Of a DNA stretch of 64,000 nt, positions 57,401 through 64,000 are shown in pieces. Source of the DNA: Rusavskia elegans (taxonomy: Eukaryota > Ascomycota > Lecanoromycetes > Teloschistales > Teloschistaceae); NCBI GenBank assembly GCA_011316305.1, contig SAUG01000090.1, positions 32,499-96,498 on the forward strand, read 5' to 3'. Within the stretch, counting starts at the first letter, position 1, and the number at the start of each line of letters is the position of its first letter. The notes below the pieces were generated by a model. The model worked only from the letters and a program-made list of their open reading frames with translations, made no database searches and was not told the DNA's origin. A program made the position numbers and the translations under genes.

Positions 57401-59882
57401 TTTTAATAATTTACTATATCAGTTTTATTATCCTAATCTATAAATTAAAGCGATACTATTAAAATAGTAACTTTAAATATTTATAAAAAAGATAGGGAAT
57501 TTTTAAAACTATAGATTATTTAGATAAGTATCTATTTTATATTATATATAAACTAGTTTTTAAATAAAATAGTTAAAATTCTATTTATAATATTATATTT
57601 AGAAAGGATTATCTTTAATTAAATATAATTTCGAATTAAAAATTATATCGATAATTTAAAAAGATAGAAAAAATATAAAATATTTTAGATTTTTTATATT
57701 TTCGGTAATTTTATTATAACTATAAAAGAAACTTTCGGAAATAAAAATAAAAATAAAATAATAAATAAAAAATTAATAGTTTTAAAGTAGTAGAAGTTAA
57801 TAGCTATTTATACTATTTAGTTTAGAATATTAGCTTATAAAATAGACTAGAAAGATTTAATTTTAAAAATTTATTTTTATAAAAAATTCTAGATAAAAAT
57901 TAAAAAAGCTACAGTAATAATTAAAAATCCGGATATATTAATAGATTTTATCGAGTTTATAATAGAAATTAATACTAGGTAATATAAAATATATTTAGAT
58001 AAATAAATATTTAATAAAATAAAATCCGCCTAAAAAAAGCCTAGAAAAAATCTAATAGAATTCGATATTACTAAAATTAAAAAATTAAAAACTAAAACTA
58101 ATTATTTATATAAAAAGATAGAATACTTTAAAAAAAATTACCTAATTAAAAAAATAACTAAAATAATTAATTATTTTTTTAAAATAATAAAAAAGTTATC
58201 CGATAAATATATAGTAAAAAACTAGTTAGTCTACTATAATAATATTTATTCTATCTATTTATTAAATAAAAAAGAAATAGAATACTATTTTAAAAAACTA
58301 AAAAAAATATAAAAAATAAAACTAATAATTAATTTTAAATTATATAAAATAAAAAAACCCTTTATAATAATATTTAAAATTAAAATCGGAAGTTAATAAA
58401 TAATAGCATTCATAAATAGAAAAGAAAATAATAAAATTATAAAAAGATTTTATAATAAAATTAAAGAATATTTCTATAGATAAATAATAAATAATAATAG
58501 AATCTTTAATATCGAAGTTAAAATGAAATATAGATTAATTAAAATAATAAATTTTACTATTATTAAAAATTAAATAAATTATATTATTTTAAAAAATAAA
58601 TAGAAAAAATTAATTTTAAAAAAATTAATAGAATAGAATACTATTAGTAAAAAAATAGAACTATAAATAATATATTTTCTAATTTATAAAAATCTTTTAT
58701 ATAAAAAACTAAATATAGCTTCGATAATAAAATATAAAAAAATTAAAAATTTAGATAAAAAATTTAAAAAAAATATTATTATTTCTTTTAATAACTTATT
58801 AAAAAATATAATAAAAGTAAAAAAATAATTTAATAACTTTAAATAAACTATATTAGAAAAATATACTAGAATATAATTAAAGTTATAAATAAAATTAAAT
58901 ACTATAATTTAAATTAAATAGATTAAAATAAAAAAATACTAGATTCAATATTTAGTATTTAATTTAGAAATAAGAAATTTAATTAATATCTATTTTTATT
59001 ATTATAAAATAAAATTATAGCTAAAAAAAAAATTTAGTAAAATTATTAGAAAATTCGGAAATAATTTATAATATAGATATATAACCCGGAATATATAAAA
59101 CTAATAATAAAAAAACTTTCTACTAGATTTTTTTTAGAATTCTATATTTTCTATAAATTAAAAAAAATTAAAATCTTTTAAAAACTAATTTAAATTATTT
59201 AAATTAAATCTAAATATTAATTTAATAGATATTTTTTATATAGCTAGTATAAAATTAATAGAAAAATAAAATATAACCGAATTATTAAATTTATTAAATT
59301 AAAAAAATATATATTATTTTAAAATAATAAAATTATTATTAAATTTATTTAAAGCGCGATAAAAAATAATAAAATATTTTTATTTATTAAAAAATCGGTA
59401 GAAATCTAATTTCTAAATTAAATATTTATTATAAATTTTTTTTTAGAATTAAAAAAAGACTCGATATAATAATAAAATTCGAAATATTTATTAAAAATAC
59501 CTATAATATTAAAATAAAGTTTATTTTTTTTATTTTTAAAATACTTTTCTATAAAAATTAATAGAAATAAAAAAAGAAATGGAATAATATATATATAATA
59601 TTAAATATTAGAAAATTATATAATTTTTAAACTCGAATATATTTATTATAAATATTATTATTAATTTTAATTTTATATTTTTTTAAAGAATTATAAATAT
59701 ATAAAAAATAAAAATAAAATATTATAATTTCTTTTAACTAAATATAATAAAAAAACTTTAGCTAATTTTTTTTTAAAAATATATAATAAAAATATTTAAA
59801 AAAAAAAAAAAAAAAAAAAAAATTCTTTTTATATTTTATAAACGGGTTTTAAACTAGATAAAAAATAATATAAAAAGAGCTA

Positions 59883-60292
59883 TATTATATCTATAATTTT
59901 ATATAAATTTTTTAAAAAAGTTAATTAAATAAATAAATTTAATTATCTATAGCCGCCTATAATTATTATCGCCGCTTTTTTTAATAGAATTTTTAATAAA
60001 TAGATATCTACTAGTATTTATAGCTACTTTTATTATATATATCGTTTATTATATCTATAAATAGTTTCTTTTATTAATTATTAATATAATTATTAAATAT
60101 ATTTCTACTATTTTCTTTTTAATTATTTTATAATAAAGATATTTTATAATATTATAACTATACCTTTATAGCTATATAAAATTAGTTATAATAATCTATA
60201 TTAGGACTTTTGTATTATTTAATAGTTCGGACTATATCTACGGCTATAGCTAGATTTAAACGTAACGGCTTTTAATATATAGGAACGTTATA
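59883..60292 (+). repeat. 3' LTR of the gag-only element
   Basis: 410 bp; begins TATTATATC (eroded TGTTACGTC), ends GGAACGTTATA. Preceded by an A-run of about 22 near 59800, matching poly-T runs at 45040, 46220 and 63970 in the reverse copies. Confidence 0.85.
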
Positions 60293-60341
60293 TATTTATA
60301 AAGTTAAATAAAGCGTCCACTATATAAATAAAAACGCTATC

Positions 60342-60751
60342 TATTACGTCCACGACTTTATAGAAATTCTCTGGAAAAATTAGTTAGACAAGCGAGTCTA
60401 ATTTTCTATAGTCGTCTATAGCCGCTATAGTTATCCTATTTAATAGAACTTTTAGTAGACGACTATCTATTAACTTTTATAGCTATTTTTATTATATATA
60501 TTACTTATTATTTCTATAGATAGTTCCTTTTATTAGTCGATAATATAATTATTAAATATATTTCTACTAATTTCTTTTTAATTATTTTATAATAAAAATA
60601 TTTTATAATATTATAACCGTATCTCTATAGCTATATAGAATTAGTTATAATAATTTATATTAGAATTCCTTTACTATTTAGTAGCTCGGACTATATCTAC
60701 GGCTATAGCTAGGCTTAAATATAACGTCTTTTAATATATAGAAACGTTATA
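60342..60751 (+). repeat. LTR upstream of pol-bearing sequence
   Basis: 410 bp, same family and orientation as the preceding element. No matching pentamers on its two sides, so it is more likely the 5' LTR of a truncated element than a solo LTR. Confidence 0.8.
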
Positions 60752-63496
60752 TTTTAACGATTCCGGAAGATAGATAAAAATCGGATTTTTATTTAACTAA
60801 CGTTATTTAGATAATCTATAAAGGCTTTAGTCGATTTAGAAACTATTCGGAATATTATATTAGAAAAATATATAAAAAGATTTAATATTCTTTTAATTAG
60901 AAAAACGGAACTTTTTTTTATAGGAACTATTAATAAAATAGAATTTATTAGAGTCGAATATTAGACTAGACCCCTATAGATACGAAGTAATAGATATAAA
61001 AAAAGGATTATTTTCGATATTATAAAAATATAAAAGGATATATATTTAGATATTCTATAGTTTATATTATAGAATCTAGAAATCGTTTAGAAAATAATAT
61101 AAATAAAAATTAGAAACTATTTTTTTAATATATCTAAAAGACTAGCCGAGATATAAAAGATATATAATATCTTTATTTAGAAATAATAGACTAAAAAGGA
61201 ATTAGCTATTATAAATAAAATTCTATAACTTTTTAAAAAATTCTAGAATATATTAAAAAAACCAGAAAGAAAGCTATCTTTACCGGTTTATATCTAGAAA
61301 GACTATAAAATTATTATAATAAATCCGGAAAAATTAAAAGCTAATTTAAATTATAGATTAAATAATAATTAGTTAAAAGTATTAAAATAATATATTAATT
61401 ATAATTTTAAAAGAAAATATATATAGTATTTTAAATTAAGAATAGAATAATCGGTTATATTTATTTCTAAAAAAAAATAATAATTTTTAATTTTATATTA
61501 ATTTTAAAAAACTTAATATAGTAATATAAAAAGATAAATACCTGCTTCTACTTTTAGTAGATTTAAAAAATAAAATCGGAAAAGCTAAATTTTTTATAAA
61601 ATTCGATCTAAAAAATACGTTTAATCTACTATAAATTAAAGCTAGAAACGAGTAAAAAACTATATTTAGAATAAAATATAGACTATTCGAATATTTAGTT
61701 ATATCTTTTAAATTAATAAATATACCGGCGATTCTATAATATATAGTTAATAAAATATTATATAATTATTTTAATATCTTTATTATAATATATATAGATA
61801 ATATACTAATATTTTCTAAAATAAAAGAAAAATATATATAATATATTTATAAAATATTATAAAGATTTCGAAAATATAATTTTAGAATTAAAAAAGAAAA
61901 ATCCGAATTCTATAAAAACGAAGTTACGTTTTTTAGATATATAATAAAGCTAGGAAGTATTACTATAGAGGTAAATAAATTATAAATAATACGCGAATAA
62001 CCGATATCTAAAAATAAAAAGAATATTTAAAACTTTCTAGAATTTATAGAATTTTACTAAAATATAATAGAAGGATATATAATAAAAACGGTCCTATTTA
62101 TAAATCTATTCCGGAATAATATATCTTTCTAGTAGATACGTACCTAAAACGAAATATTTAAAAGATTTAAATAGAGTTTCGCGTCTAAAGAAACTTTAGT
62201 AATTTTCGATTCTAGCGAGCAGATTATTTTCTATATAGACGTTTCGGATCGAATAATAGAATCTTATATTTTCTAGAAAAAAAAACTATTTAGATATTAT
62301 TCTAGAAAGTTAATATTAGTAGAAATTAACTATATAATAATAGATAAAGAGATACTAGTAATTATTATAAATCTTATATACTAGAAAATATATATAAATA
62401 GAATAAATTAAAAACTAGTAGTATATATTATTTATAAAAATCTTTTATTATTATTAGTTAATAAAAATATTAATTAATAGTAAATAAAATAGGTAGAAGA
62501 AATAATCTACTATAACTTCGAAATAAAATATATTAGAAGTACTAATAATACGGTTATAAATATTTTAAATAGAAAAATAGATTATAAAACTACTAAAAAA
62601 ATATCTAGACCTTTTTTCAAAAAGATAGAAAATATCTTTAAAAAAGTCGAAGCTTTAGAAAAAATAAACAAAATAATTCGATAAGTATATAACTCTAGGA
62701 CAGCGGATATTAAAGAATTACTAAAATATTAAAAAAAATTTAGAAAAAAATTAATCTACTAGTATTTAAAAAATATATTTAAAAATATATTAAAAACTAC
62801 CCGGAATATTTAATAGTAAAGAAAAGTCGTTAGAAGCTAGTAGAAAAGCTCTAGCTAATATAAATACCGAATATATTTTATTAATAAATTATATTAGATT
62901 TTATTATAGAACTAATAGAGTCGGTTAATCCGTATACGTAAATATTATAGGATATAATAGTAATAATTATTAATAGATTTACGAAATTTATAAAATTTAT
63001 ACTATATAAAATAATAATAATAGTAGAATAGTTTACCTTTCTATTACTATAAGTAGTATTTTATAAAAACCGAATTATAAAAAAGATTATTTTAAATAGA
63101 TTTAAATTATTTATTTCGAACTTTATAAAAGGATTAATATAAATAGTAGAAACGGAATAAACTATATTAATATCGTTCTATCTATAAACTAATAGATAAA
63201 TAGAAAAAATAAATTAGATACTGGAAATCTATTTTAGAATCTATTATTTAGACGAAGGAAAAAACTAGATTTAACTTTTTCTAATAATATAAATAGCAAT
63301 TAATTTAGTATATAACGAAGATATTTAAACGACGCCTAACGAATTATTTTATAATAAAATCGTTTAGAAAAAAGTATAATTAGATATAAAAAACCCGGCG
63401 GTATAATTCTTCGTTAATAAAATAAAAAATAACTAGAATAAAGTAAAGGTAAAAATCTAGATAGTAAAGGAAAGAATTAAATAAAGATTAAATGAA
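60752..63496 (+). mobile_element. Gypsy pol relic (reverse transcriptase, RNase H, integrase), RIP-eroded
   Basis: Plus-strand frames with stops ignored show reverse transcriptase blocks (KFFIKFDLKNTFN near 61.6 kb; IIYIDNILIFSK near 61.8 kb), RNase H-like text (LFRYYSRKLILVEINY near 62.3 kb) and integrase-like text (near 62.95-63.2 kb). It follows an LTR of the 410-bp family and is cut on the right by another LTR in reverse orientation, so its own 3' LTR is missing. It may represent the autonomous partner of the gag-only copies. Stops are everywhere. Confidence 0.7.
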
Positions 63497-63906
63497 TATA
63501 ACGTCCCTGTATATCAGAAGGCGTTACGTTCGAGTCTAGTTATAACTATAGACGTAGTCCGAGCTACTAAATAGTAAAAAAGTCCTAGTATAAATTATTA
63601 TAACTAATCCTCTATAGCTATAGATATATAGTTATAATATTATAAAATATTTTTATAATAAAATAATTAAAAAGAAAATAATAGAGACGTATTTAATAAT
63701 TTTATTAATAACTAATAGAAAAAACTATTTATAGAAATAATAAATAATATATATAATAAAAATAGCTATAAAAACTAATAGATAGCTATTTATTAAAAGT
63801 TCTATTAAAATAGGCGACTATAGTAGCTATAGGTAGCTATAGATAATTAGATTCGTTTATTTAATTAAATTTTCTAGAAAATTTCTATAGAATTATAAAT
63901 ATAATA
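63497..63906 (-). repeat. LTR of a further copy running off the right edge
   Basis: 410 bp, begins TATAACGTCCCTG like the level 1 left LTR; the sequence after 63906 follows the same internal region as at 44977 onward, including a long T-run at the window end. Confidence 0.85.
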
Positions 63907-63966
63907 TAACCCGTTTTATATTACTTTTTATCTAGTTTAAAAATCGTTTATAAAATATAAAAAGGG

Positions 63967-64000
<34 letters not shown>

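Larger units (their letters stand above)
56992..60292 (+). mobile_element. Complete 3.3-kb LTR retrotransposon copy with gag-like frame
   Basis: 3301 bp between perfect TATTT target duplications (56987-56991, 60293-60297). LTRs are 56992-57400 and 59883-60292. The internal region, read on plus with stops ignored, gives a Gypsy gag-like protein at about 57.45-58.05 kb (FGNFIITIKETFG, LKQQKLIAIYTIQF, PDIL..FIEFIIEINTRQY). The remaining 1.8 kb has no reverse transcriptase or integrase that I can see. A purine run precedes the right LTR. It appears to be a non-autonomous, gag-only family. Confidence 0.8.
44567..64000. other. AT-rich, RIP-type eroded transposon block
   Basis: From 44567 the composition falls abruptly to A/T-dominated DNA rich in TA dinucleotides, with every former reading frame full of TAA and TAG. 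Repeated copies differ mostly by C/T or G/A. This is the classical appearance of repeat-induced point mutation in Pezizomycotina. Less eroded islands lie at 51.66-52.0 kb and 55.8-56.2 kb. It continues past the right edge. Confidence 0.9.

Overview
The window comes from a filamentous ascomycete (Pezizomycotina). Genes carry short GT-AG introns (about 50 to 95 bp, a few longer). The gene families are typical of that group: caleosin, FIG1-type membrane protein, DUF4246, fungal 2OG-oxygenase-like proteins, terpene cyclase, GGPP synthase and cysteine-rich secreted proteins. The right third is an AT-rich block of retrotransposons eroded by C-to-T and G-to-A change, which is the mark of repeat-induced point mutation (RIP). 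There are no bacterial signals and no CRISPR. All gene models were spliced by hand from the sequence; family names rest on recognised motifs, not on database searches.

Layout. 1-7.3 kb: a SAM methyltransferase (minus), long gene-poor DNA, and two small secreted-protein-like ORFs. 7.6-10.9 kb: a large 2OG-oxygenase-like gene broken by a deletion and frameshifts. 11.6-15.6 kb: small or split hypothetical genes and a CCCTT microsatellite. 17.2-18.4 kb: a secreted Cys-rich protein with a large C-terminal domain. 19.6-27.5 kb: caleosin, a protein with a PD-(D/E)XK-like core, a kinase-fold protein and a FIG1-like tetraspan protein. 28.5-34.3 kb: what looks like the remains of a diterpenoid cluster, with an intact P450, a terpene cyclase carrying a premature stop and a ruined aspartate-rich motif, and a divergently transcribed GGPP synthase with two in-frame TAA codons and a lost splice donor. 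34.7-42 kb: DUF4246, a DUF1624/HGSNAT-like acyltransferase, and an unrecognised multi-exon gene.

44.57-64 kb is a transposon graveyard. By matching ends I resolve a family with 410-bp LTRs. A roughly 3.3-kb element (44567-51656) contains a second copy (45753-49498), whose 3' LTR contains a solo LTR (48750-49158). A fourth copy (56992-60292) lies in the opposite orientation with perfect TATTT target duplications. These copies carry a gag-like frame but no pol that I can see. A pol-bearing stretch (60752-63496) follows an LTR of the same family, and a further LTR starts at 63497. Between them, 52.8-55.6 kb holds a separate chromodomain-type Gypsy relic on the minus strand.

The main point is the contrast between intact tailoring genes and inactivated core terpene genes next to a RIP-eroded transposon block. 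Several breaks in the GGPP synthase are exactly CpA-to-TpA type, so RIP-like mutation may have killed the pathway core.
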